A stretch of 31,475 nucleotides of DNA from RYN-111 sp046723735 (GTDB lineage Bacteria; Actinomycetota; Actinomycetes; Mycobacteriales; SCTD01). Of the stretch, positions 1 to 6,842 are shown one piece after another (positions within the stretch are counted from its first letter, which is position 1; each line of letters starts with the position of its first letter). A program made the translations under genes and the position numbers. The notes beneath the pieces are model-generated. The model was not told where the DNA came from and ran no database searches. It was given only the letters and a program-made list of their open reading frames with translations. The stretch is taken from assembly GCA_046723735.1 (NCBI GenBank), contig JBKOVB010000052.1, positions 1 through 31,475 of the forward strand, read 5' to 3'.

Positions 1-127
1 GGCGGTGACCTTCTCGGACGACGCCCCGGGCGGCGACGTGGCCGAGGGTGGGGCGCCGCGCCGCCGCCGGCGCGGCGGGCGCGGGCGGGGTGCCAACGGC
101 GCCGAGAGCGCGCCCGCGAACGAGTAG
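1..127 (+). CDS. C-terminal tail of an Arg/Gly-rich protein, possibly a DEAD-box RNA helicase (partial)
   Basis: An open frame enters from the left edge (first full codon at base 2) and stops at TAG 125-127. The visible 41 residues are low in complexity: an acidic stretch, then an arginine/glycine run (PRRRRGGRGRGANG), then a short Ala/Glu tail. Basic RGG-like tails of this kind end many actinobacterial DEAD/DEAH-box RNA helicases, where they help bind RNA. That identity is inferred from composition only, because no helicase motif lies inside the window. Another RNA-binding protein with a basic tail would look the same. Confidence 0.4.
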   Translation, partial: AVTFSDDAPGGDVAEGGAPRRRRRGGRGRGANGAESAPANE

Positions 128-178
128 CCCCGGCGTACCGCCTCAAGCCGTCCGGCGGTCGGCGCCGAAGAAGTCCTC

Positions 179-619
179 ATGGTGCTGAGGACTGCGCAGG
201 GCGTGACAACTGCTGAGGACGTCGAGGACCTGCGGGCCTTCCTGACCGGGCTGGACGGGGCGCCGGCCGTCCACGAAACGGTGGTGCTGGCCTGCGGCAA
301 CCACCCCGACGAGAGGCCGACCTGGGCCTACGTCGAGGCCGACCCCACGGCGGGGGTGGCGCGGCGGCGGTGCCTGCAGTGCGCGCAGACCTTCCACCTG
401 CTCGACTCCGAGGCTCGCTGGACCCACCCGCCGATGTGGAACTGCGGCACCTGCCACCAGTCCATCGCCGAGGTCGCCGCGGGGCTTTCGGTGGAGGACG
501 GGATGCACGTGACCTGGGTGGTGCTCGGCGCCCGGTGCGTGGAGTGCGGCCGCGTCGAGGGGCTCACCGACTTCGTGCTCCCCAGCACTCCGCTCGCCGA
601 GGTCCTCGACCGGCTCTGA
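179..619 (+). CDS. Hypothetical protein with three CxxC pairs (possible zinc-binding protein)
   Basis: 146 residues that I do not recognise as a named family. Three Cys-x2-Cys pairs are visible at C65/C68, C89/C92 and C120/C123, each in a zinc-ribbon knuckle context (CLQC, CGTC, CVEC), with H93 and H73 nearby. Such spacing suggests one or two structural zinc sites. The N-terminal 60 residues are acidic and show no signal peptide or membrane segment, so a cytoplasmic location is likely. The ATG at 179 is preceded only by a weak purine stretch (GAAGAAG), and GTG at 182 is an alternative start. The gene lies between the Arg-rich protein and the hydrolase on the same strand. The Cys pairs make this frame more credible than the antisense frame over the same bases. 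Confidence 0.6.
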   Translation: MVLRTAQGVTTAEDVEDLRAFLTGLDGAPAVHETVVLACGNHPDERPTWAYVEADPTAGVARRRCLQCAQTFHLLDSEARWTHPPMWNCGTCHQSIAEVAAGLSVEDGMHVTWVVLGARCVECGRVEGLTDFVLPSTPLAEVLDRL

Positions 620-638
620 GGCGCGGGACACGCGGCTC

Positions 639-644
639 TACCCT
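639..644 (+). promoter_or_regulatory. Putative -10 element (TACCCT) for leaderless transcription of the hydrolase gene
   Basis: TACCCT ends 7 nt before ATG 652. This matches TAnnnT and would place the transcription start at or next to the start codon. It is part of a window-wide pattern. No convincing -35 was seen. Confidence 0.45.
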
Positions 645-651
645 GACCGTC

Positions 652-1497
652 ATGAGCGCGGTGCCCGACCTGCCCCTCCCGGACGGCGTCGTGCGGCGCG
701 ATCTCACGGTGCGCGGCGGGCCGCTGGCCGTGCTCGAGGCGCAGCCCGCCGCCGCCACGGCGACCGTCCTCCTGGTGCCGGGGTTCACCGGCAGCAAGGA
801 GGACTTCCGCTTCCTGCTCGAGCCGCTCGCGCACGCCGGTTTCCGGGCGGTCGCGGTCGACCAGCGCGGCCAGCACGACTCCCCCGGGCCGGACGACCCG
901 GACGCCTACTCCGTCGCCGCCCTGGCCGCAGACCTCCTCGGGCTGGTCGACGCCCTCGGCGCCGCGCCGGTGCACCTCGTCGGCCACAGCTTCGGCGGGC
1001 TCGTCTCACGCGCGGCCGTGCTCGACGACCCGACCAGCTTCCGCTCCCTGGTGCTCATGGGCTCCGGCCCAGCCGGGCTCACCGGCCCGCGCGCCGACAC
1101 GCTGCCGTTCATGAAGGCGATCCTGAAGGACGGTGGTCTGCACGCCGTGTGGGACGCCTCGCAGTCGCTGCCCACGGCCAAGCCGCAACCGCCAGAGGTG
1201 CTGGCGTTCTTGAAGAAGCGCTTCCTCGCGCACTCCGTCGCCGGCCTGCACGGGATGGGCGACGCGATCGTGTCCGAGCCGGACCGGGTCGAGGAGCTGG
1301 CGAAGGTCGACCTGCCGCTGCTGGTCGTGTACGGCGAGGCCGACGACGCCTGGCTCCCGCACCTGCAGGACGAGATGGCCCGCCGGCTGGGGGCGGGTGT
1401 TGTCGTCGTACCGGACTCCATGCACTCCCCGGCCGCCGAGAACCCTGCCTTCACCGCCGACACCCTGATCCGGTTCTACCGGGGCTTGTCCGGATGA
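652..1497 (+). CDS. Alpha/beta hydrolase
   Basis: A 281-residue alpha/beta-hydrolase-fold protein, probably a cytoplasmic esterase or lipase-like enzyme of unknown substrate. The oxyanion-hole strand is LLVPGFTGS (about residues 40-48). The nucleophile elbow is GHSFGG with Ser113. The likely acid is an Asp in GEADDAW (about 230), and the catalytic His sits in DSMHSP (about 257). No signal peptide or transmembrane segment is present. The frame is open further upstream over the preceding gene. I chose ATG 652 because it gives the usual family length, starts just before the first beta strand and has a -10-like TACCCT 7 nt upstream. The stop overlaps the next gene's start (ATGA), so the two are translationally coupled. 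Confidence 0.85.
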   Translation: MSAVPDLPLPDGVVRRDLTVRGGPLAVLEAQPAAATATVLLVPGFTGSKEDFRFLLEPLAHAGFRAVAVDQRGQHDSPGPDDPDAYSVAALAADLLGLVDALGAAPVHLVGHSFGGLVSRAAVLDDPTSFRSLVLMGSGPAGLTGPRADTLPFMKAILKDGGLHAVWDASQSLPTAKPQPPEVLAFLKKRFLAHSVAGLHGMGDAIVSEPDRVEELAKVDLPLLVVYGEADDAWLPHLQDEMARRLGAGVVVVPDSMHSPAAENPAFTADTLIRFYRGLSG

Positions 1498-2087
1498 CGT
1501 GGCCGCCGCACGGGCTGGTGCTCACCACGCCGGACCTCGTGCTGCGCGGCATGACGGAGGCGGACGCGTTCGCGCTGGCGGACCGCGTGCCGAGCGACGT
1601 CGAGCACAGCCCGCGCCTGCCCGACTCGGGCGCGCCGGTGCTGCAGGCGTATTGGGGCCAGATGGCTCGCTGGCGGCGCGACGACTGGGTGCTGCCGTTC
1701 GTCGTGCTCCTCGACGACGCACCGGTGGGCCTGCAGGCGCTCGAGGGCGCCGACTTCGCCGTACGACGGGCCGTCGACACCCACTCGTGGCTGGTGCCCG
1801 AGGCGCGTGGCCGCGGCCTGGGGAAGCAGATGCGCGCGGCCGCCTTGGAGCTGGCCTTCGCGCGCCTGGGCGCGCGGTGGGCGGTGACGGAGGCGTGGCA
1901 GGACAACCACGCCTCGCTGGGGGTCTCGCGGGCGCTGGGCTACCTCGACAACGGCGTCGAGGTCCTCCGCCAGGGGGAGGGCGTGCGCGTGATGCAACGG
2001 CTCCTGCTGGCGAAGGACGCGTGGACCTGCCCGGTCCCGGTGCAGGTCAGCGGTCTGGAGCCGTGCCTGCCTCTGCTGGGCCTGTGA
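1494..2087 (+). CDS. GNAT family N-acetyltransferase
   Basis: 197 residues with the GNAT fold of the RimJ/RimL-like kind. The N-terminus reads TTPDLVLRGMTEADAFAL. The acetyl-CoA loop is the R-x-x-G-x-G/A pattern in VPEARGRGLGK (residues 101-111). Beta strands around it include HSWLVPE. The C-terminal part keeps the N-x-x-S and LGY elements (DNHASLGVSRALGY, 137-150). It transfers acetyl from acetyl-CoA to an amine, and the substrate cannot be read from sequence. The ATG overlaps the hydrolase stop as ATGA, which fixes the start and makes a two-gene operon. Its last 41 bases overlap the end of the convergent nuclease gene, so the final dozen residues serve two proteins. Confidence 0.85.
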   Translation: MTWPPHGLVLTTPDLVLRGMTEADAFALADRVPSDVEHSPRLPDSGAPVLQAYWGQMARWRRDDWVLPFVVLLDDAPVGLQALEGADFAVRRAVDTHSWLVPEARGRGLGKQMRAAALELAFARLGARWAVTEAWQDNHASLGVSRALGYLDNGVEVLRQGEGVRVMQRLLLAKDAWTCPVPVQVSGLEPCLPLLGL

Positions 2088-2898
2088 CCGGTTCCGCCAG
2101 ACCGGCCCACGGCTGCTTGGGGCCACCGGAGGTCTCGAGGCCCTCCGGGCAGTGCCGCACGTAGTCGCACCACGAGCACAGCGAGGACGGCCGGGGCGGG
2201 TAGTCGGCCGAGTCCGCCGCCTGCGCCACCTCGGCCGCGATCGCCTCGGCCCGACGTACGTGCCGCCCGAGCGACTCTTCGGTGTGCTCCCAGGCGTGCA
2301 CGGTGCCGGTCGGGAGGTGGTGCAGCTCGACCCGGGTGCAGTCGGTGCGGAAGGTCCGGCGGCAACCGAGCACGTAGAGCGCGAGGGCGAGCGAGCCGCG
2401 GGCGTCGTCCTCCGACAGCGCGGCACGGCCCGTCTTGTAGTCCACGACGACCACCTCGTCGCCCCGCTCGTCGACCCGGTCCACCCGCCCGCTGACCGCG
2501 AGCGTCGGCGTCGGGAACGCCACGGTGCGCTCCACCCCGCGCGGCTCGTCCTCGGGGTCGAGGTCCTCGACGTACCGCGCCACCATGTCCCCGGCGCGGC
2601 CCTTCCAGACGTCGGCCTGCTCGGCGCTCTGGAAGCCGTCGGTCTGCCAGGCCTGCACGAGCAGAGCGCGGGCGGCCTCCGTCGTCCGACGCCCCACCGG
2701 CAGGTCCCACCACCGAGCCAGCGCGAGGTGCACGGCCGCGCCCAGGGTGTTGTGCGCCCACGCCGGCCCCTTCACCGGCGCTGGCCGGTCGACGTAGGTC
2801 ATCCGGTAGCGCCGGGGGCAGTCCAGCCAGGTGGTGAGCTTCGAGGGGGTGCAGCTGAACAGGCGAGTGGGCATCCCCTCGAGCCCGAGCTGCTCCAC
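2047..2898 (-). CDS. RecB-like PD-(D/E)XK nuclease with probable Fe-S cluster
   Basis: 283 residues of the RecB/Cas4-like PD-(D/E)XK nuclease superfamily. Active-site elements seen: H57 in the AHNTLGAAVHLAL helix, D140 in SGRVDRVD, and D153-x-K155 in VVDYKTG. Four cysteines fit an iron-sulfur staple as in AddB and Cas4: C27 (DCPRRY) plus C241, C244 and C250 (CSWCDYVRHC). The usual Gln of the QLxxY helix is not obvious here (ALALY instead). The likely role is DNA end or flap processing. It stands alone, without helicase or CRISPR genes. The GTG start at 2896-2898 shares a base with the TAG stop of the TPM gene. An in-frame ATG at 2872-2874 is an alternative with a poorly spaced purine run. The 3' end overlaps the GNAT gene by 41 bp. 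Confidence 0.85.
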   Translation of the reverse strand: MEQLGLEGMPTRLFSCTPSKLTTWLDCPRRYRMTYVDRPAPVKGPAWAHNTLGAAVHLALARWWDLPVGRRTTEAARALLVQAWQTDGFQSAEQADVWKGRAGDMVARYVEDLDPEDEPRGVERTVAFPTPTLAVSGRVDRVDERGDEVVVVDYKTGRAALSEDDARGSLALALYVLGCRRTFRTDCTRVELHHLPTGTVHAWEHTEESLGRHVRRAEAIAAEVAQAADSADYPPRPSSLCSWCDYVRHCPEGLETSGGPKQPWAGLAEPVTGPAEAGTAPDR

Positions 2899-4148
2899 TA
2901 CCAGTCGCCCCCGCCGCCACCGTCTCCGCCGCCGCCCCAGTCGCCGCCGCCGCCTCCGCCTCCGCCGCCCCAGTCACCACCACCGGCGTCGTGGCCGGCG
3001 TCGTAGCCCTGCTCGTAGCCGCGCTCGAACCCACCGCCACCGCCGAAGCCCCCGCTGAGGATGGAGCCGAGCAGGAAGGGCTCCCAGAACGGCATCGCGT
3101 ACCAGCCGCCGGGGATCATTTGGCCGCCGACCATGCCGCCGCCGAAGTAGTGCTGCCGACCCGGCTCGTACTGCGGCGAGCCCTCATAGGTCTGGCCGCC
3201 GATCGCCACCTGCTCGCGATCGGCGAGCTGCGGCCCGTCACCGGGCATGACCGGGATCTCCGGCCCGGGGTCGAGCCCGAGCGCCGTGCGGGCCGTGCGC
3301 GCCGCGGTGAGCCCTTCGACCGCCGTACGCCGGGCGGCGGCGTACTCGGCGGGGGCGTCCGCCTCCGCGAGCTGCGCCCCGCACGCGTTGAAGCGCTCGG
3401 CCGCGTCCGCGAGCGCCTGCTTGGCCACCTTGTCGTCGCCCGGGTCGAGGTTCGCGACGTCCGCGCCGAGCCGCTCGTAGAGCTGCTCGACCTCGGCCCG
3501 CAGACCCTCCTCGAGGCGCTTGCGGCGCTGCCGGCCCGAGCGGATCACGAGCCCGACGACGACTGCGCCGACCAGAAGGAGCAGGAGGAAGAACCGCCCC
3601 CCACCGCCGCCGGACTTCGAGGACGAGGAGGAGCCGCCGTCGCTGCCGCCCGCCGCCCGGGAGCTCGCCTGGTTCACGACGCGCTCCGTGAAGGAGGTCA
3701 CGAAGGAGGTGAGGCCGTCCTTCGTGAAGCCTTGGAGGCCCGCGGACGCGAGCTCGGCCCGCAGCGCCGCCTGCGCGTCCACACCTCGCTCGGCGGCCGC
3801 GTGGCCGAGCGCCGTGCCCACGCGCTGGTTGGCAGTGATGACGAGCACGACCGACTCGGGATCGCCCACCCGGGTTCCGATCTCGATCGCCCGCTGCCGA
3901 GCCGCCGCGTCGGAGTCGGCAGCGCTCGCCGGGAGCACGGCGACCAGCACGCGCGGCTCGCGGCCGGCGAGCTCGGAGCGCAGGGTCGCGACGTCCACCA
4001 CGTCCAGCCCGGGGGCCTCGTAGACGGGCCCGCGGCGCAGCGCCGTGGCGGCGTCGGACACGTCGTCGGCGCGCGCGGCGGTCGCGGTGCCGACCAGCAG
4101 CAGGGCCAGGAACGGGAGCAGCAGGCGCCTCATGAGGCCATTGTTCAT
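2898..4148 (-). CDS. TPM domain-containing envelope protein with Gly/Trp-rich tail
   Basis: 416 residues. An N-terminal signal peptide (MRRLLLPFLALLLVGTATAARA, residues 6-27) is followed by a TPM-like domain (about 35-165, with SVVLVITANQRVGTALG), a Ser/Gly linker, one transmembrane helix (FFLLLLLVGAVVVGLVI, about 187-203), a basic stop-transfer and a helical, coiled-coil-like region. The tail is unusual: repeated DWGGGG/GGGGG blocks ending in DW. TPM proteins are extracytoplasmic; one plant TPM protein acts in photosystem II repair, and bacterial members have no settled role. ATG 4146-4148 overlaps the MarC stop as ATGA, which sets the start; a second in-frame ATG lies at 4131-4133. The glycine tail makes the DNA here low in complexity. 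Confidence 0.8.
   Translation of the reverse strand: MNNGLMRRLLLPFLALLLVGTATAARADDVSDAATALRRGPVYEAPGLDVVDVATLRSELAGREPRVLVAVLPASAADSDAAARQRAIEIGTRVGDPESVVLVITANQRVGTALGHAAAERGVDAQAALRAELASAGLQGFTKDGLTSFVTSFTERVVNQASSRAAGGSDGGSSSSSKSGGGGGRFFLLLLLVGAVVVGLVIRSGRQRRKRLEEGLRAEVEQLYERLGADVANLDPGDDKVAKQALADAAERFNACGAQLAEADAPAEYAAARRTAVEGLTAARTARTALGLDPGPEIPVMPGDGPQLADREQVAIGGQTYEGSPQYEPGRQHYFGGGMVGGQMIPGGWYAMPFWEPFLLGSILSGGFGGGGGFERGYEQGYDAGHDAGGGDWGGGGGGGGGDWGGGGDGGGGGDW
2901..2990 (-). repeat. Low-complexity Gly/Trp/Asp repeat in the TPM protein tail
   Basis: Imperfect GGC/GGG/GGT codon runs punctuated by GACTGG (Asp-Trp) about every 8 to 13 codons. They encode the DW-G(n) tail. The repeat is part of the coding frame and could vary in length by slippage. 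Confidence 0.7.
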
Positions 4149-4762
4149 GACGCGCCCCGTACGAAACCGGTGACGCTGTTGGCGATCAGCTGCACGGCGA
4201 TGGCCGACAGCAGCAACCCGGAGATGCGGGTCAGGAGCACGATGCCCGCCTCCTTGATCACCCGCGTGATCCACACGCTGAAGAACAGCGACAGGAACAC
4301 CAGGACGTGCACCGCGACGATCCCCGCGGCGATCGCCGTCGCGCCCGCCAGGTCGTGGTGCTGCTTGACGAAGACGATGGTCGCCACGATCGCCCCCGGG
4401 CCCGCGAGCAGGGGGGTGCCCAGCGGCACCAGCGCGACGTTGACGTTCTCCACCTCGGCAGGGTCGTCGTTCTTTCCCGTCAGCAGCTCGAGCGCCACGA
4501 TCGTCAGCAGCAGCCCCCCTGCGCCCTGCATCGCCGGGATGCCGATGCCCAGGTAGTTGAGGATCTGCTGCCCGAGCACCGCAAACAGCGTGATCACCAG
4601 CAGCGACACCAGTACGGCCTGGCCGGCCAGGCGGCGCCGTCGGGCGTTCGTGCGGCCGCCGGTGAGGCCGAGGAAGAGGGGGATGTTGCCGAGCGGGTCC
4701 ATGATCACAGCGAGGGTGACGAGCACCTCGCCGAACAGCTTCGGGTCGAAGACGTCGCTCAC
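4145..4762 (-). CDS. MarC family integral membrane protein
   Basis: 205 residues, the usual MarC (UPF0056) length, with six predicted hydrophobic helices. Family landmarks are present: MDPLGNIPLFLGLT near the N-terminus and VPLGTPLLAGPGAI in the middle, followed by long apolar stretches (IVAVHVLVFLSLFFSVWI and LLTRISGLLLSAIAVQLIA). MarC proteins lie in the cytoplasmic membrane. They were once linked to multiple antibiotic resistance in E. coli, but that link was not upheld and the transported substrate is unknown. GTG 4760-4762 overlaps the PHP gene stop (GTGA), and the MarC stop overlaps the TPM start (ATGA). This is the second gene of a tightly coupled four-gene operon. Confidence 0.9.
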   Translation of the reverse strand: MSDVFDPKLFGEVLVTLAVIMDPLGNIPLFLGLTGGRTNARRRRLAGQAVLVSLLVITLFAVLGQQILNYLGIGIPAMQGAGGLLLTIVALELLTGKNDDPAEVENVNVALVPLGTPLLAGPGAIVATIVFVKQHHDLAGATAIAAGIVAVHVLVFLSLFFSVWITRVIKEAGIVLLTRISGLLLSAIAVQLIANSVTGFVRGAS

Positions 4763-5598
4763 AAGACAGCCACCCCCGACGCCCGCTCCACGACCTGCTC
4801 GTACGACGACTCCGCCGTGAGGTGCGAGCCGAGCTGCACCTCCTTGTTGGCCCCGTGGAAGTCGCTCGCGCCCGTCACGACAAGGCCGAGCCCGTCCGCG
4901 AGACGACGCAGCCGGGCCCGCTCTTCGGCCGTGTGGTCGGGGTGGTCCACCTCGAGACCGGTGAGACCGGCCGCGGCGAGCTCCGCGACCACGTGGTCGC
5001 CGACCGTGCGCCCGCGGGCAGCGGCCGCGGGGTGGGCGAACACCACGACGCCACCGGCGGCCGTGACCAGCTCGACGGCACGGACCCCGTCCAGCTCCTC
5101 CTTGCCCACCCAGTAGCGCCCTTCGGCCCCGATCCACTCAGGCGTGAAGGCCTCCCTGATGCTGGCGACGAGGCCGGCGTCGACGAGGGCCTGAGCGACG
5201 TGCGGCCGTCCCACGGTGCCGCCGGCGAGACCCTGCACCTGGCCCCAGGTGACGGGGACACCGTCCGCGACCAGACGCTCCACCATCCGCTCGGCCCGGC
5301 CCACCCGGCTGTCCCGGAGCTCCTGCAGCGCCTGGGCCAGCGCCTCGTCGTGAGGATCGAAGAGGTACGCGAGCAGGTGCAGGCTGATGCCGTCGGCGCA
5401 GCACGAGACCTCGGCGCCGCGCACGAGCCGCACCCCCGAGGGCAGCGCGGCGGCGGCCTCGTCCCAGCCGGCAACCGTGTCGTGGTCGGTGAGGGCGATG
5501 ACGTCCAGCCCCACCTCGGCGGCGTGGTGCATCAGCGCTGTAGGCGTGGTGGTCCCGTCGGAGGCGCTCGAGTGCGCGTGCAGGTCGATCCGGGCCAC
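4759..5598 (-). CDS. PHP domain phosphoesterase
   Basis: 279 residues of the PHP (polymerase and histidinol phosphatase) fold. Metal ligands visible: H7 and H9 in DLHAHS, D14, the TDHD cluster (38-40), E63 in GAEVS, H74, the His of VFAHP and the final SDFHG. Several actinobacterial and gamma-proteobacterial relatives are 3',5'-nucleotide phosphatases or 5'-3' exoribonucleases (RNase AM/YciV), so a nucleotide or RNA-end phosphatase is the best guess. The GTG start at 5596-5598 opens directly on the first metal motif. A TAGCCT hexamer lies exactly 6 nt upstream, which suggests a leaderless message. It heads the PHP-MarC-TPM-nuclease operon, in which every junction overlaps. Confidence 0.9.
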   Translation of the reverse strand: MARIDLHAHSSASDGTTTPTALMHHAAEVGLDVIALTDHDTVAGWDEAAAALPSGVRLVRGAEVSCCADGISLHLLAYLFDPHDEALAQALQELRDSRVGRAERMVERLVADGVPVTWGQVQGLAGGTVGRPHVAQALVDAGLVASIREAFTPEWIGAEGRYWVGKEELDGVRAVELVTAAGGVVVFAHPAAAARGRTVGDHVVAELAAAGLTGLEVDHPDHTAEERARLRRLADGLGLVVTGASDFHGANKEVQLGSHLTAESSYEQVVERASGVAVL

Positions 5599-5604
5599 GC
5601 GCCC

Positions 5605-5610
5605 AGGCTA
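5605..5610 (-). promoter_or_regulatory. Putative -10 element (TAGCCT) of the PHP operon
   Basis: On the minus strand TAGCCT is followed by GGGCGC and then the GTG start of the PHP gene. The spacing predicts transcription beginning at the start codon. No clear -35 was found. Confidence 0.5.
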
Positions 5611-5624
5611 GTGATCTCCAGCGG

Positions 5625-6236
5625 TCAGGGCAGGCGGGGCGACGGCGCGCCGAGCGGCACCTCGAACATCGGGTCCTGCCGCATGTCGAAAAGCTCGACG
5701 TCTTCGAGCAGCACGAGCTCCGCGGCCGGCGGCCAGAGCACCGCCCACAGCCAGACGCCGAGCGCCTCGCCCGCGAAGGCCACCCGGTCGGGAGCGGAGG
5801 TCGTCCGCCACAAGGCCGTCGGGCGCCCGTCGGCGAGCAGCTTGGCCTCGGGGGCCCTACCTGCCAGGTCGCCCGGGCCGGCCTCGTCGATGCCCGCCAG
5901 CATGGCGCCGACGCCCACGCCGGGTTCCTCGGCCGCCAGCACGAGGTCGGCGGGTCCCCCGAGCGGTGAGGGGCCGGCCAGCGCGAGCACGGCGGCCGTG
6001 GCTCCCGTGCGCTCGTCCCCGCACCAGCCGACGCCGCCGAGCGTCCAGCCCGGGAGGAGCGGCCTGGTCACCCAGACCGGGACCCGGGCGTGCGACCCGA
6101 CCTGCGACACGGCCTCGACGTGCGAGGTGCGGTAAGGGTGCACCGGTCCGTGCGTGGCGCACGACCAGTCGCTGGACATCAGACCCGGCGGGCGCACCGG
6201 GGACAGGCAACGAGGGCACCGTGCCGCGGCCGTCAT
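5625..6236 (-). CDS. DUF6758 family protein
   Basis: 203 residues resembling the actinobacterial DUF6758 family (from memory of Streptomyces homologues). It has an N-terminal zinc-ribbon-like C7-x2-C10-x15-C26-x2-H29 (CPRC ... CATHG), then 'ARVPVWVTRPLLPGW', an AGPSPLGGPADLVLAAEE block and a Trp-rich ALGVWLWAVLWP segment near the C-terminus. Its function is unknown, and it is probably cytoplasmic or loosely membrane-associated. I chose ATG 6234-6236 because it puts the first Cys pair at residue 7. An upstream GTG at 6263 would add nine basic residues. The start codon sits inside a perfect 17-bp palindrome. The gene lies 47 bp after the MaoC gene on the same strand. Confidence 0.8.
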   Translation of the reverse strand: MTAAARCPRCLSPVRPPGLMSSDWSCATHGPVHPYRTSHVEAVSQVGSHARVPVWVTRPLLPGWTLGGVGWCGDERTGATAAVLALAGPSPLGGPADLVLAAEEPGVGVGAMLAGIDEAGPGDLAGRAPEAKLLADGRPTALWRTTSAPDRVAFAGEALGVWLWAVLWPPAAELVLLEDVELFDMRQDPMFEVPLGAPSPRLP

Positions 6237-6246
6237 GCCATGACGG
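6230..6246. promoter_or_regulatory. Perfect 17-bp palindrome over the DUF6758 start codon
   Basis: CCGTCATG C CATGACGG: two perfect 8-bp arms around one central base. The DUF6758 ATG lies inside it. It could be an operator that represses by roadblock or a small start-masking RNA hairpin (CCGT/ACGG stem). No matching regulator is identified. Confidence 0.45.
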
Positions 6247-6283
6247 TGCGCGCGCGGTGCCACCTCGTCAAGGCACCCGGGGA

Positions 6284-6784
6284 CTACTCGGCCAGGGTCG
6301 GACGTCCCGGCTGCTCGCCCCCGCGCGCGTCCAGGTAGCTCTGCTTGGGGACCATGACCTTGCGCCGGAAGATGCAGACGAGCACGCCGTCCTGGTTGTA
6401 GCCCTTGGTCTCGACGTACACGACGCCGCGGTCGTCCTTGGACTTCGACTCGGTCTTGTCGAGGACCGTCGTCTCGCCGTAGATGGTGTCGCCGTGGAAG
6501 GTCGGATAGACGTGCTTGAGCGACTCGACCTCGAGGTTGGCGATGGCCTTGCCGCTGATGTCGGCGACCGACATGCCGAGCAGCAGCGAGTAGACGTAGT
6601 TGCCGACGACGACGTTCTTGCCCTGCGGCGTGGTGGTCGCGTAGTTGGCGTCCATGTGCAGCGGGTGGTGGTTCATCGTCAGGAGGCAGAACAGGTGGTC
6701 GTCGTACTCGGTGACCGTCTTGCCCGGCCAGTGCTTGTAGGTCGCCCCGACCTCGAACTCCTCGTAGGTGCGGCCGAACTGCAC
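6284..6784 (-). CDS. MaoC family (R)-hydratase-like protein, mesaconyl-CoA hydratase type
   Basis: 166 residues, a single hot-dog MaoC domain. It is close in feel to the actinobacterial MaoC proteins found next to CitE-type lyases and acyl-CoA dehydrogenases (for example the Rv2498c-Rv2500c neighbourhood). The hydratase-2 motif D-x-N-P-x-H appears as N38-H-H-P-L-H43 (MNHHPLHMD), so His43 is kept but the usual catalytic Asp is Asn. The activity may differ from that of classic enoyl-CoA hydratases. Other landmarks: VVVGNYVYSLLLGMSV and HGDTIYGETTVLDK. The predicted role is reversible hydration of a branched enoyl-CoA such as mesaconyl-CoA. GTG 6782-6784 follows a GAGGGAG ribosome site. It probably shares a transcript with the downstream DUF6758 gene. 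Confidence 0.8.
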   Translation of the reverse strand: MQFGRTYEEFEVGATYKHWPGKTVTEYDDHLFCLLTMNHHPLHMDANYATTTPQGKNVVVGNYVYSLLLGMSVADISGKAIANLEVESLKHVYPTFHGDTIYGETTVLDKTESKSKDDRGVVYVETKGYNQDGVLVCIFRRKVMVPKQSYLDARGGEQPGRPTLAE

Positions 6785-6842
6785 GTCAGACTCCCTCGTA
6801 CGGCGGAAAAGACCGGCCCTCAGTGTGGCAGCGTGACCGCCG

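Noticed and set aside
143..631. Minus-strand frame opposite the three-CxxC protein
   Set aside because: It has a His/Pro/Arg-rich shadow composition, while the plus frame has regularly spaced Cys pairs.
2901..2990. CRISPR-like or VNTR array
   Set aside because: Units are irregular glycine codon runs inside a coding frame, with no constant repeat or spacer length.
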